From a bacterium OL-1 (GTDB taxonomy: Bacteria; Actinomycetota; Coriobacteriia; Coriobacteriales; Atopobiaceae), in the NCBI GenBank assembly GCA_000752675.2, contig LM994627.1:244429-308428 (forward strand): a stretch of 64,000 nt of DNA. The letters run 5' to 3'. Shown here piece by piece: positions 17,364 through 28,118 of this stretch (positions are counted from its first letter, which is position 1; every line of letters starts with the position of its first letter). The notes under the pieces were generated by a model, which saw nothing but the letters and a program-made list of their open reading frames with translations, was not told the origin of the DNA and searched no databases. Made by a program: the position numbers and the translations under genes.

Positions 17364-18761
17364 ATGTTCAACAGCCTCTCCGAACGCCTCCAGGACACCT
17401 TTGACAAGCTCCGCGGCAAGGGCAAGCTCACCGAGGCCGACATCAACGTGGCCATGCGCGAGATCCGCATGGCCCTGCTCGAGGCCGACGTCAACTTCCG
17501 CGTGGTCAAGGACTTTGTCGCCTCCTGCAAGGAGAAGTGCCTCACGGCCGAGGTCCTGGACTCGCTCACGCCCGCGCAGAACGTGGTGCGCATCGTGCTC
17601 GACCAGCTCACCGAGCTTCTCGGCACCACCGAGTCCAAGCTCGTGCTGGCGCAGAACCGCACGCCCAACGTGATCATGCTCGTGGGCCTGCAGGGCTCGG
17701 GCAAGACCACGGCCGCGGCCAAGCTCGCCTATCTCTTGAAGGGCCAGGGCCACTCTCCGCTGCTTGCCGCCTGCGACACGCACCGTCCCGCAGCTGCCGA
17801 CCAACTTGCCACCCTTGGTACCGAGATTGGCGTGCCGGTCTATCGCGGTGACGGCAAGGACGCGGTCAAGGTTGCCTCCGAGTCCATCCACGAGGCTGTC
17901 GATCACCTGAACGACATCGTGATTGTGGATACCGCTGGCCGCCTTCAGATCGACGAGGAGATGATGCAGGAGGCGGTCGCCATCAAGCAGGCCGTCAAGC
18001 CCGACCAGATCCTCATGGTGGTCGACGCCATGACCGGCCAGGACATCGTGAACGTGGTTCAAACCTTCGCCGAGCGCGTGGACTTCGATGGTGTCATCAT
18101 GTCCAAGCTCGATGGCGACGCCCGCGGTGGCGGCGCACTCTCCGTACGTGCGGTGACGGGCAAGCCCATCAAGTTTGTCTCGATGGGCGAGAAGCCCGAC
18201 TCGCTCGAGGTCTTCCACCCCGACCGCATGGCCAAGCGCATTCTGGGCATGGGCGACGTTTACGGCATCATCGAGCAGGCCCAGAAGGTGGCCGACCAGG
18301 AGCAGATTGACGCCGCCGAGCGCATGCTGCGCGAGGGCTTCACGATGGACGACCTTCTCGGCCAGATGCAGCAGATCAGGAAGATGGGAGGCCTGGCCAA
18401 GATCATCTCGGCGCTGCCCGGCGGCGAGCGTGCGATGGCGCAGCAGGGTGGTATCGACGAGAGCTCGCTCTCGCGCATCGAGGCCATGATTCGCTCCATG
18501 ACCAAGGAGGAGCGCGCGCGGCCAAAGATCATCAACGGCCAGCGCAGGAAGCGCATTGCGGCGGGCTCCGGGCGCAGCGTCCAGGAGGTCAACCAGCTCC
18601 TCAAGCAGTGGGGCGAGATGAACAAGATGATGAGCAAGATGCGCGCTGCCACCCAGGGCGGCAGCAAGAAGCAGCGCCGCCAGATGCAGTCAATGATGCG
18701 CAACATGGGCATGGGCGGTGGCATGCCCGGCGGCATGGGCGGTCGCGGCTGGGGTATGTAG
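17364..18761 (+). CDS. ffh: Signal recognition particle protein Ffh
   Basis: A 465-residue SRP54-type GTPase. The N domain is followed by the G domain with GLQGSGKTTAAAKLA, DTAGRLQ and SKLDGDARGG. A methionine-rich M domain from about residue 330 binds the SRP RNA and signal peptides. The C-terminus is a Gly/Met-rich tail (GMGGGMPGGMGGRGWGM). It ends the superoperon that starts at asp23; a hairpin follows directly and the next gene is on the other strand. I did not find the 4.5S/SRP RNA gene in the window. Confidence 0.96.
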   Translation: MFNSLSERLQDTFDKLRGKGKLTEADINVAMREIRMALLEADVNFRVVKDFVASCKEKCLTAEVLDSLTPAQNVVRIVLDQLTELLGTTESKLVLAQNRTPNVIMLVGLQGSGKTTAAAKLAYLLKGQGHSPLLAACDTHRPAAADQLATLGTEIGVPVYRGDGKDAVKVASESIHEAVDHLNDIVIVDTAGRLQIDEEMMQEAVAIKQAVKPDQILMVVDAMTGQDIVNVVQTFAERVDFDGVIMSKLDGDARGGGALSVRAVTGKPIKFVSMGEKPDSLEVFHPDRMAKRILGMGDVYGIIEQAQKVADQEQIDAAERMLREGFTMDDLLGQMQQIRKMGGLAKIISALPGGERAMAQQGGIDESSLSRIEAMIRSMTKEERARPKIINGQRRKRIAAGSGRSVQEVNQLLKQWGEMNKMMSKMRAATQGGSKKQRRQMQSMMRNMGMGGGMPGGMGGRGWGM

Positions 18762-18791
18762 CAGCGGCTTTGTACGCACTTGCTGCGGAAA

Positions 18792-18833
18792 GGGGTCTTC
18801 GGGCGTCAAAAAAGGCGCCGAAGGCCCCTTTTT
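18792..18833 (+). terminator. Terminator between convergent ffh and the L,D-transpeptidase gene
   Basis: A long hairpin (18792-18805 with 18816-18828, one G-U pair and one bulge) is followed by TTTTT. It ends ffh transcription; on the opposite strand it is followed by CCCCTTTCC, so it may also help end the converging gene. Confidence 0.75.
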
Positions 18834-18871
18834 GCAGGACTCCCGGCGCCGTTTGCTACACCAAACCCGTG

Positions 18872-20335
18872 CTACTCGTGGATGATAACCACATCGCCCA
18901 CGTTGCACAGCGAGTAGAGCTTCTCCGCGTCGTCGTAGGAGAGGTTGATGCAGCCGTGGCTGCCGTTGGTGAGGTAGATGTCACCACCAAAGGAGGAACG
19001 CCACGGTGCGTTGTGGAAGCCCATAAGGTTGCCAACGACACCCATCCAGAAGTCAACATGGCTCACCCACTGGGGATTGCCCGACTCGTCATTGGGGCCC
19101 ACGAGCGTGGAGGGGCTCTGCTTGTTCGTGATGGTCCAGGTGCCCTGCGTGGTGCTGCGGTTGAGGTTGGGCTGGCCGGTCACAACGTCGGCCTCCCAGA
19201 TGACGGAGCCGTCCGAGTCGAAGAAGATGGCGTGCTGGTCGGAAATGTTCACGTCGATGAAGCGCGTAGGCCAGTCCTGGCCGCCAGGGTTGTACGTTGC
19301 CGCCGAGGAGTAGCAGGGCAGCTCGAGCGTGGTGGGGGAGCCAGCCATGATGTCGTTGTAGATGTCCTGTGCGGCCTCGGCTCCGTTGATGGACCAGCCG
19401 TAGACGCCGCCTGCAACAACGGACTCCTGCACGCCGTCGGGACGCGTGTAGGTGCGCGCCGTGCCCACGGAGTCGGTCTTTGCGGAGAGGTCACCCTTGG
19501 CCCAGGTGGTGATGGCGTCCTGGCTGAGCGTCACCGAGAGGTCATCGCCAATGGTGATCCACTGGGAGATGAGGTCGGCGTCGACGGTTGTGACCTCGGT
19601 GCCGCCAAGCGTGAGCGTGACGGTTGCGGCGAGCATGGCGTTCGCCGTCTTGATGGCGTCGTCCACGGACTCGCCCGCCTGGAGCGACTCGTCCCCAAGC
19701 TCGATGGAGGTCGCGAGAGTCTTGGCCTGATTCGCGATGGTCTGGGTGGCAGCGTTCTGGTCGATGCGGCTTGCCTGCGCGCTGTCGGACGCAGTGTAGG
19801 CCTTCTTCTCGGAGTCGTAGGTGATGTCGGTTGTTCCGGAGCTTGCGCCCGCAGAGGATGCGGCGCTCACAGCGTTTGCAACGGCACTTGAGATGGCATC
19901 TGAGTCGAGCGAAACGTAGGCAGAGACATCGCCCGTCGAGAGGCTCTGCTGGGCGCCCTGCGCAAGCTCGATGGGCCAGGCCCAAGGGTGCTGCTGAGCA
20001 ATGGCGGCACGGGCTGCGCTCTCGCCGTCATATGCCAGCGAGATGTCTGCAGCGGCAAGCTCGAACGAGACGCCGTCGCCAGAAACGCTTGCCTTCCAGC
20101 CAGACGTCTTTGCGGCCGTGAGCGAGGTTGCGACGTCCTCTACGTTCATGAGCGAGACGTCCTGGCCGTCGACGCTGGTAGACGGCATGAAGAAGAAGTT
20201 GAAGTACGCCACGCCACCCAGGTAAATAGCAACAACAACGGCGAGCAGGACGAGAAGTGCAATGACGGGGCCGCGGTTTGTGTGCTTCTTCTTTGACGCG
20301 CTGGCGAAGTGTCCGCCCCGTGAGGATTGTTCCAT
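18872..20335 (-). CDS. L,D-transpeptidase with peptidoglycan-binding-type N-terminal region
   Basis: A 487-residue membrane-anchored cell wall enzyme. A basic cytoplasmic N-terminus is followed by one membrane segment (about residues 23-48, VIALLVLLAVVVAIYLGG), then an extracytoplasmic region with PG_binding_4-like repeats, and a C-terminal YkuD catalytic domain. The catalytic cysteine is in GSHGCINL near residue 465, with the upstream His in MGFHN. It cross-links or modifies peptidoglycan by 3-3 transfer. It is convergent to ffh and divergent from the SpoU methyltransferase. The Ala/Ser/Thr-rich middle fits a secreted spacer. Confidence 0.88.
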   Translation of the reverse strand: MEQSSRGGHFASASKKKHTNRGPVIALLVLLAVVVAIYLGGVAYFNFFFMPSTSVDGQDVSLMNVEDVATSLTAAKTSGWKASVSGDGVSFELAAADISLAYDGESAARAAIAQQHPWAWPIELAQGAQQSLSTGDVSAYVSLDSDAISSAVANAVSAASSAGASSGTTDITYDSEKKAYTASDSAQASRIDQNAATQTIANQAKTLATSIELGDESLQAGESVDDAIKTANAMLAATVTLTLGGTEVTTVDADLISQWITIGDDLSVTLSQDAITTWAKGDLSAKTDSVGTARTYTRPDGVQESVVAGGVYGWSINGAEAAQDIYNDIMAGSPTTLELPCYSSAATYNPGGQDWPTRFIDVNISDQHAIFFDSDGSVIWEADVVTGQPNLNRSTTQGTWTITNKQSPSTLVGPNDESGNPQWVSHVDFWMGVVGNLMGFHNAPWRSSFGGDIYLTNGSHGCINLSYDDAEKLYSLCNVGDVVIIHE

Positions 20336-20509
20336 GGTTATGGCTGGTCTCCCTCGGTGTAGGGTGAGTGTTCATCTCAGAGTGTTGATAAGTTTGACTA
20401 TAGTAACCCAGGGTGGTGGACGGCCGCCCACAGATTGACCTACGAGAAAAAGCTCTAAAGGCCAAGGTAGCTTGAAAGCAACGCGGGGCGTGATGGGAAG
20501 GCGAGTGGT

Positions 20510-21334
20510 GTGGGCTTGCAGACGGTACGCATAGAGAGTGCGGATGACCCGCGGCTTGACACCTACGTGCGGCTCACTGACCACCAGCTGAGAAACAAGC
20601 TCGAGCCCGAGAAGGGCGTGCTCATCGCCGAGTCCAGGCTGGTCGTGGAGGTCGCCCTGGATGCAGGCCTTGCGCCCCTCTCGTTTCTGGTCGATGACGC
20701 CAGGCTGGAGTCATGCGCCGACCTCATCGAGCGCGCCGGCTGCGTTGCCTACGTGCTGCCGCACGACCAAATGGAGCGTCTTACCGGCTTCAATGTGAAC
20801 CGGGGCCTGCTCTGCGCCATGCGCCGGCCGCGTCCGCAAGCGGTCGAGCAGGTGCTTCTCGGCGCTCGCCACGTTGCCGTTCTCGAAGACCTTGTCGACG
20901 TGACCAACGTGGGGGCGGTCTTCCGCTCGGCGGCAGCCCTGGGTGCAGATGCCGTGCTTCTCTCGCCACGCTGCGCAGACCCCTTGGGCAGGCGTGCGGT
21001 GCGCGTCTCCATGGGCACGGTCTTCCAGGTGCCATGGGCGCGCGTCGACGCCAATGCCTGGCCGGAGGGCATCGTGGCAGACCTCCGCGGCAAGGGCTTT
21101 ACGTGTCTCTCCATGGCGCTCGAGGAGGGAGCCGTGCCCATCGACGACCCGAGGCTGGCGTCTGCCGAGAAGGTCGCGCTCTTCTTTGGCTGCGAGGGCT
21201 ACGGCCTCGCGCGCGCAACGCTTGACGCCGTTGGCCGCTCCGTCATCATTCCCATGTCAAACGGGGTCGACTCCCTGAACGTTGCCGCGTCCTCCGCCGT
21301 CGCATTCTGGGAGCTCTTCGCGCGCAGGCGTTAG
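20510..21334 (+). CDS. TrmH/SpoU family RNA 2'-O-methyltransferase
   Basis: A 274-residue SPOUT-class RNA methyltransferase. An N-terminal substrate-binding region resembles the L30e-like part (NKLEPEKGVLIAESRLVVEVA). The SPOUT domain then has ILEDLVDVTNVGAVFRSAAALGADAVLLS, the GCEGYGLA motif, and the knot ending VIIPMSNGVDSLNVAASSAVAFWEL. The start is GTG 20510, with GGGAAGG upstream; other GTGs nearby are out of frame or too close to that site. The target is probably a ribose in 23S rRNA or tRNA, but it cannot be named from sequence. Confidence 0.85.
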   Translation: MGLQTVRIESADDPRLDTYVRLTDHQLRNKLEPEKGVLIAESRLVVEVALDAGLAPLSFLVDDARLESCADLIERAGCVAYVLPHDQMERLTGFNVNRGLLCAMRRPRPQAVEQVLLGARHVAVLEDLVDVTNVGAVFRSAAALGADAVLLSPRCADPLGRRAVRVSMGTVFQVPWARVDANAWPEGIVADLRGKGFTCLSMALEEGAVPIDDPRLASAEKVALFFGCEGYGLARATLDAVGRSVIIPMSNGVDSLNVAASSAVAFWELFARRR

Positions 21335-21673
21335 GTGGGGCCGTTTCTCTGGAGGTCTTCTAGAAGGCCGCCCCCCTCGGAGGCTGTCCCCCTCATAACG
21401 CCGCCTCTTCACCTGCAAATTTCGATCGGTTAGGGGCGGCTAAACGATCGGAATCTGCAGGTGAGTGGCTGCCTTGCAAATATCGATTGGTTAGGGGCGG
21501 CTAAACGATCGGAATCTGCAGGTTAATTACGACCTTGCAAATTTCGATCGGTTAGATGGGTGGTCAGCGAACCCCAAGCGGCCCAACCAAAGGCGCCTCG
21601 CCGAAATCACACCGTTGCCCTCGAAGCCCCGGTGCAGACTAAAACGATGCAACCGTCTGAGGGAGACCGCCAC
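21335..21673. other. 339-bp intergenic region before fbp holding a periodic palindrome array
   Basis: No gene is seen. The right half is occupied by the 61-bp-period palindrome array. The left part (21336-21412) is C-rich with no clear gene signal. A promoter for fbp must lie within or just after the array, but no convincing -35/-10 pair was found. Confidence 0.6.
21413..21555 (+). repeat. Array of 48-bp palindromes with an exact 61-bp period
   Basis: Two full 48-bp units (21413-21460 and 21474-21521) and a half unit (21535-21555) start exactly 61 bp apart, with unrelated 13-bp spacers. Each unit is an inverted repeat: arms of type CTGCAAATTTCGATCGGTTAG face its complement across GGGGCGG. 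That gives five related half-sites in all. It lies 119 bp before the fbp start. It may be an operator array, a structured leader or a local intergenic repeat. It is not CRISPR-like, because spacers are only 13 bp and the repeat is too long. Confidence 0.9.
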
Positions 21674-23569
21674 ATGCAGGAGAAAGACCCCAATCAGCTC
21701 AAGTACCTCGAGCTTCTCTCCGAGAAGTTCCCAACCACGCAGGCAGCGTTCACCGAGATCATCAATCTTGAGGCCATCCTCAACCTGCCCAAGGGCACCG
21801 AGCACTTTGTCTCGGACGTCCACGGCGAGTACGAGGCCTTCGAGCACATCCTCAACAACTGCTCGGGCGTCATCCGCGAGCGCGTGGAGGAGATCTTCAA
21901 CCTCGAGCTCACGGCAAGCGAGCAGGCAGACCTCTGCACGCTCGTCTACTACCCCGCCGAGAAGCTCCGTCGCCTGCGCGAGGAGGGCACGGCCACCAGC
22001 GAGTGGTACGCCATCACGCTCATGCGGCTCGTGCGTCTCGCACGGCGTCTCTCAGGCTCCTACACCCGCTCTAAGGTGCGCAAGGCCATGCCCGTAGCGT
22101 ACGCCTACATCATCGACGAGCTCCTGCATATCTCGCCCGACGAGCGGGAGGCCCGCCTTGCTTACCACCAGCGCATCATTGACACGATTATCGACACCGG
22201 CTCGGCAGACGACTTCATCTGCTCGCTTGCGGCGCTCATCAAGCGCCTGGCCGTGGACCACATGCACCTGGTGGGCGACATCTTCGACCGAGGACCGCAT
22301 GCCGACAAGATCTGCGACCGTCTCATGGGCTACCACTCCATCGACGTCGAGTGGGGCAACCACGACATCGTGTGGATGGGCGCGGCATCTGGCTCGGCGG
22401 CGTGCCTGGCGGCCGTGATTCGCAACAACATCCACTACGAGAGCCTCTCGATCCTCGAGAGCGCCTATGGTGTGAGCCTGCGCGAGCTGGCGCTCTTCTC
22501 GGAGGCAACCTACACGCAGGACGACGGCATGACGCCCATGGAGAAGGCCATCTCGGTCATTCTCTTCAAGCTCGAGGGGCAGGTCATCATGCGCCATCCC
22601 AACTGGCACATGGAGGACAGGCTGCTTCTGGAACACGTTGATCCCGCCCGGGGCGTGCTCGACCTCAACGGCACCGCATACGAGATGCGCACGCGAGACT
22701 TCCCCACGCTCGACCCGGCGCATCCCTACGAGCTCTCGGCGGACGAGAGGCGCGTCATGGACGGCCTCATGGACGCCGTGCACTCCTCGGACAAGCTGCG
22801 CGCCCACATTGGCTTTCTCTACGACCACGGCTCCGCCTACCTGGTGCGCAACGGAAACGCCATCTTCCACGCCTGCGTGCCCATGAACGAGGACGGCACC
22901 TTCTGCGCCGTGCGCCACCAGGACCAGGTCCTTGCCGGCCGCGAGTACTACGACTACGCCGATCGCCTTGCCCGCCAGGCCTGGCACGAGCATGACCAGG
23001 TCTCGCTCGACTGGATGTGGTACCTCTGGTGCGGGCGCTACTCGCCGCTTTCGGGGCGCGTGGTGAAGACGTTCGAGCGCACCTACCTCACCGACCGCTT
23101 CACCTGGCAGGAGCCGCGTGACCCCTACTTCAGGCTCACTGAGAAGCCCGAGGTGGCGCGGCGCATTCTCATGGAGTTTGGGGCAGACCCGGTGCATGGC
23201 CACATCATCAACGGCCACACTCCCGTCCACGCTGCGGACGGGGAGAGCCCCGTCAAGGCGGGCGGTCTGCTTGTGGTTATCGACGGCGGCTTCTGCCAGG
23301 CCTACCACAGGACCACCGGCATCGCGGGCTACACGCTCATCTCTGATCCCCGCGGCATGCGCATCAAGGCGCACCGGCCGTTTGGTACCATTGCCGACGT
23401 GCTCGACCTCAACGCAGACATCATGAGCGATGACGACCGCTTCGAGATTTACCCCAGCCCCAAGACGATTGGCGACACGGATACGGGCACCCAGATCCGG
23501 GGGCAGGTTGCGGACCTGAGGGCGCTTCTCGACGCATATCGCACTGGCCTTTTGCCCGAGAGGGGATAG
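21674..23569 (+). CDS. fbp: Fructose-1,6-bisphosphatase, class III
   Basis: A 632-residue class III fructose-1,6-bisphosphatase, the large metallophosphatase type of Firmicutes and some Actinobacteria. It gives gluconeogenic fructose 6-phosphate. The N-terminal ILNLPKGTEHFVSDVHGEYEAF, the metal-binding HLVGDIFDRGPHADKI and WGNHDIVWMGAASGS blocks, and NGHTPVH near the end are all present. ATG 21674 is chosen because of GAGGGAG upstream and the match to the family N-terminus; in-frame ATG 21647 is possible and an earlier start would run into the repeat array. It stands alone as a single gene. Confidence 0.9.
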   Translation: MQEKDPNQLKYLELLSEKFPTTQAAFTEIINLEAILNLPKGTEHFVSDVHGEYEAFEHILNNCSGVIRERVEEIFNLELTASEQADLCTLVYYPAEKLRRLREEGTATSEWYAITLMRLVRLARRLSGSYTRSKVRKAMPVAYAYIIDELLHISPDEREARLAYHQRIIDTIIDTGSADDFICSLAALIKRLAVDHMHLVGDIFDRGPHADKICDRLMGYHSIDVEWGNHDIVWMGAASGSAACLAAVIRNNIHYESLSILESAYGVSLRELALFSEATYTQDDGMTPMEKAISVILFKLEGQVIMRHPNWHMEDRLLLEHVDPARGVLDLNGTAYEMRTRDFPTLDPAHPYELSADERRVMDGLMDAVHSSDKLRAHIGFLYDHGSAYLVRNGNAIFHACVPMNEDGTFCAVRHQDQVLAGREYYDYADRLARQAWHEHDQVSLDWMWYLWCGRYSPLSGRVVKTFERTYLTDRFTWQEPRDPYFRLTEKPEVARRILMEFGADPVHGHIINGHTPVHAADGESPVKAGGLLVVIDGGFCQAYHRTTGIAGYTLISDPRGMRIKAHRPFGTIADVLDLNADIMSDDDRFEIYPSPKTIGDTDTGTQIRGQVADLRALLDAYRTGLLPERG

Positions 23570-23706
23570 ACCGTCCCGTAACGCCGGCGGCCGTCCCGGC
23601 AACGTGCGGCATGCATGAATGGTTGCTGCGAGTTAATAATGGAGACCCGGCAAATGGGTACGCTAGAGCCAGGTTCATGCACGGCACCGGACGAAAGGGT
23701 CCACAA

Positions 23707-25611
<1,905 letters not shown>

Positions 25612-25639
25612 GCTCTCGCGACCGTACGTCGGTAAGCAA

Positions 25640-25677
25640 CCCGGCCCCAGCGACCTTCCGCTGGGGCCGGGTTTTTT
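25640..25677 (+). terminator. Rho-independent terminator of ftsH
   Basis: A perfect 13-bp GC-rich stem (25640-25652 with 25659-25671) with a 6-nt loop is followed by six T residues. Confidence 0.9.
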
Positions 25678-25742
25678 ATACGAGCTGCGCTTGCTGGCAG
25701 AACGCCCGTGTGTTTGGGCCGTGACGCTTGGCGGAGCGGCCT

Positions 25743-25771
25743 TTGGCCGGGACCTTAAGTTCGTCTATAGT
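25743..25771 (+). promoter_or_regulatory. Probable sigma70-type promoter of the DUF4012 gene
   Basis: TTGGCC at 25743-25748 and TATAGT at 25766-25771 are 17 bp apart, 38 bp before the TTG start and downstream of the ftsH terminator. Confidence 0.55.
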
Positions 25772-25809
25772 GTCTGTGCCTATATGCCAGACATGAATAG
25801 AGGTTTTCC

Positions 25810-27696
25810 TTGGCTTCCCATTTCGCTGCCCACGATAGCCAGTACGAGCGGCTCTCGCGTAGCAACTACAAGCCCCAGACCGCACATCGAGGCCACCGCG
25901 GGAACAACAACGGGCGTCGTCATCACTCGCACGTGGGTCTCGTCATTGGCCTTGTCATCGTGGCCATCGTCGCGGTGTGCGGCGCCTGCGCCTTCCAGCT
26001 CTACCGCTCGGCCATGACGGCCAAGGGGCACGCGGAGGACATGGTCACCGAGCTCTCGACCCTTAAGGAAGCCGTCAAGAGCGGTGACACGGAAGCCCTC
26101 AACAACTCGGTGAACACCATCGTCGAGGACAGCGACGCCCTGAACGTCGAGGTGACCTCGCCGCTCTGGAAGCTCGCCGCGAACCTTCCCGTGGTGGGGG
26201 AGGACGTGCGCTCGGTCCAGACGCTGGGTGCGGCCTCGTCTGCCCTCGTGAACGACGCCCTCGTGCCCATAGCGCAGAGCGTCTCGGGCAAGAAGCTCTC
26301 GGACATCATGCACGACGGCTCGTTTGACGTGGAGACCATCTCTTCCGTTGTTGCCGCCGTTGACCAGGCAACGCCCACCATCGAGGGGACGCTCGACACC
26401 ATCGACTCGCTGCCCGAGGCGCACATCCCGCAGCTCGCCTCTGCCATCGAGAAGGTCAAGACGCAGACCACCCAGGTACGAGACGCGCTTGCTAAGGCCA
26501 AGCCTATTCTCGACGTGCTCCCGCAGATGCTTGGCGCAAATGGCCAGACGCGTACCTACCTCGTGATTGCCCAGAACAACTCCGAGCTGCGCTCCACGGG
26601 AGGCCTTCCCGGCTCCTGGGGTACCGTTACGATCAACAACGGCACCCTTACCATGGGTGACTTCACTACGATCCTCCACGAGTCGGGCCTCAAGGTGGAC
26701 ATCACCGACGAGGAGCGCAACGCCATGGCAACCAATATGGACACCGACCCTGCCCAGGTGAACTGCGACCCCGACTTTGTCCGCGTGGGCGAGCTTGCCC
26801 GTGACTACTGGGCCCAGACGGGTGGTGGCAACGTTGACGGTGTCATTGTCATCGACCCGGTCTTCCTGCAGCGCCTTGTTGCCCTTACGGGCTCCATCAC
26901 CGCTCCGGACGGTGCGACCCTCGACGGCACCAACACGGCGCAGGCGCTCCTGAGCGATGTCTACTGGAAGTACGGAGATGACGGGGATGCGCAGGACGCC
27001 TACTTTGCGAGCGTCGCCGAGCTCGCGTTCAAGTCGGTCCTGAGCAACCTTGGCAGCGCCAGCATCAAGGACCTCAAGGACGTCTACAAGAAGTCTGCCG
27101 CAGATGGCCGCCTCCTTGTGTGGATGAACGACCAGGGCGAGGAGCAGGTCATGCAGGAGCTCGGTGTTGCCGGCGGCCTCTCGACCGACCCCGCCACTCC
27201 TGTCTTGGGCGTCTACCTGAACGACGACTCCTATAGCAAGCTCAGCTGGTACACGCAGGCGGGGACCACCATCGACGGCGGCACCAAGAACGCCGACGGC
27301 ACAACCACCTACAACGTCACCACCACGCTCACCAACACCATCACGCCGGAGGAGGCAGCAAGCGCCCCCATCTACATCTACGGTGGCAATGCCGACAAGC
27401 GCAACAACTCCGACATGCTGCACTTTGTGTATTTCATTGCGCCAGCGGGTGGGACGATCACGAACTTCTCCGCAAGCGACGGGCTCATCTTTACCGACTA
27501 CGGCGTCAACGAGGCCGCACTGAGCGGCCTGCAGTTCATCCGCGTGCGCACGCACCTGCGCTCCGGCGAGTCGGGGACGTTCACCTACCAGGTCACGGTT
27601 CCCGCTGAGGCAACGCAGCCCCTGGCACTTCGCACCACGCCGCTTGCGCAGGAGAGCCTCATGAGCAATTCTGCGCCCGCGACCGCCACGGAATAG
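25810..27696 (+). CDS. DUF4012 domain membrane-anchored protein
   Basis: A 628-residue protein of the DUF4012 family. A hydrophilic His/Arg-rich N-terminus of about 38 residues is followed by one membrane segment (VGLVIGLVIVAIVAVCGACAF), then a helical region (residues about 60-220), and the conserved DUF4012 core starting at YLVIAQNNSELRSTGGLPGSWG. The remainder is a large extracytoplasmic domain rich in Thr and Asp. Members are linked by context to surface polysaccharide or envelope functions in Gram-positives, but the activity is unknown. The start is TTG 25810 behind AGAGG. It has its own promoter and is followed by a hairpin. Confidence 0.8.
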   Translation: MASHFAAHDSQYERLSRSNYKPQTAHRGHRGNNNGRRHHSHVGLVIGLVIVAIVAVCGACAFQLYRSAMTAKGHAEDMVTELSTLKEAVKSGDTEALNNSVNTIVEDSDALNVEVTSPLWKLAANLPVVGEDVRSVQTLGAASSALVNDALVPIAQSVSGKKLSDIMHDGSFDVETISSVVAAVDQATPTIEGTLDTIDSLPEAHIPQLASAIEKVKTQTTQVRDALAKAKPILDVLPQMLGANGQTRTYLVIAQNNSELRSTGGLPGSWGTVTINNGTLTMGDFTTILHESGLKVDITDEERNAMATNMDTDPAQVNCDPDFVRVGELARDYWAQTGGGNVDGVIVIDPVFLQRLVALTGSITAPDGATLDGTNTAQALLSDVYWKYGDDGDAQDAYFASVAELAFKSVLSNLGSASIKDLKDVYKKSAADGRLLVWMNDQGEEQVMQELGVAGGLSTDPATPVLGVYLNDDSYSKLSWYTQAGTTIDGGTKNADGTTTYNVTTTLTNTITPEEAASAPIYIYGGNADKRNNSDMLHFVYFIAPAGGTITNFSASDGLIFTDYGVNEAALSGLQFIRVRTHLRSGESGTFTYQVTVPAEATQPLALRTTPLAQESLMSNSAPATATE

Positions 27697-27728
27697 TTCA
27701 GCCGCTGGACGAGCAGTGCTTAGCCCTT

Positions 27729-27762
27729 CGACGCCGTACGGTATCCGTGCCGTACGGCGTCG
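27729..27762 (+). terminator. Hairpin terminator after the DUF4012 gene
   Basis: A perfect 13-bp stem (27729-27741 with 27750-27762) with an 8-nt loop. Only TGCTCTTCT follows, so the T-tail is poor, but position and stability fit a terminator. Confidence 0.6.
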
Positions 27763-27814
27763 TGCTCTTCTGGCGGGAAATCCGCCAGCGCTCGTACGAG
27801 CACGGCGAACGTGC

Positions 27815-27820
27815 TATCAT
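27815..27820 (+). promoter_or_regulatory. Probable -10 box of the ileS T-box leader
   Basis: TATCAT lies about 20 bp upstream of the T-box stem I. The -35 is not clear. Confidence 0.4.
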
Positions 27821-27837
27821 GCAGCCCCGAAGGCTGT

Positions 27838-28092
27838 GAAGGGGACAGGTAGCCTCGGACAGCGCCATGGGAAGCGAGCGGGGATGGTGGGAGCCCGCCT
27901 TGGCGTCCGTTGCAAGATCACCCCGGAGCTGCGGCCCCAAAGCAAGGTGCTTCTCGCCCTTGCAAGTAGGCGCCGACGGAGTGGCCGCCGATACAGGCCA
28001 GCCGAGTTAGGCGGAAGATTCGCTCGCTGGGTGGTCACAAGCGAAGTGTGAAACGAGCGCTTCGTCCCAGCAGGAGGGACGGGCGCTCTTTT
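27838..28092 (+). ncRNA. T-box riboswitch (isoleucine) of ileS
   Basis: A tRNA-sensing leader. Stem I is closed by GGGG at 27841-27844 and CCCC at 27921-27924. The 5' side has ACAGGTAG (AGUA-type) and the distal part has AGCGAGCGGGGATGGTGGGA, typical of T-box stem I. The 3' side reads GCAAGATCA, placing an AUC (Ile) specifier at 27917-27919. The T-box core GGGTGGTCAC lies near 28029-28038. It ends in a terminator stem (GAGCGC 28055-28060 and CGTCCC 28063-28068 with GGGACG 28076-28081 and GCGCTC 28083-28088) plus TTTT. Uncharged tRNA-Ile should favour the antiterminator and allow ileS transcription. Confidence 0.85.
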
Positions 28093-28118
28093 GTGCCCGC
28101 GAGATGGAGGGTGTCCAG

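Noticed and set aside
21413-21555. The periodic repeats as a CRISPR array
   Set aside because: Repeats are 48 bp with 13-bp spacers, each unit is itself a full palindrome, and no cas genes are near.
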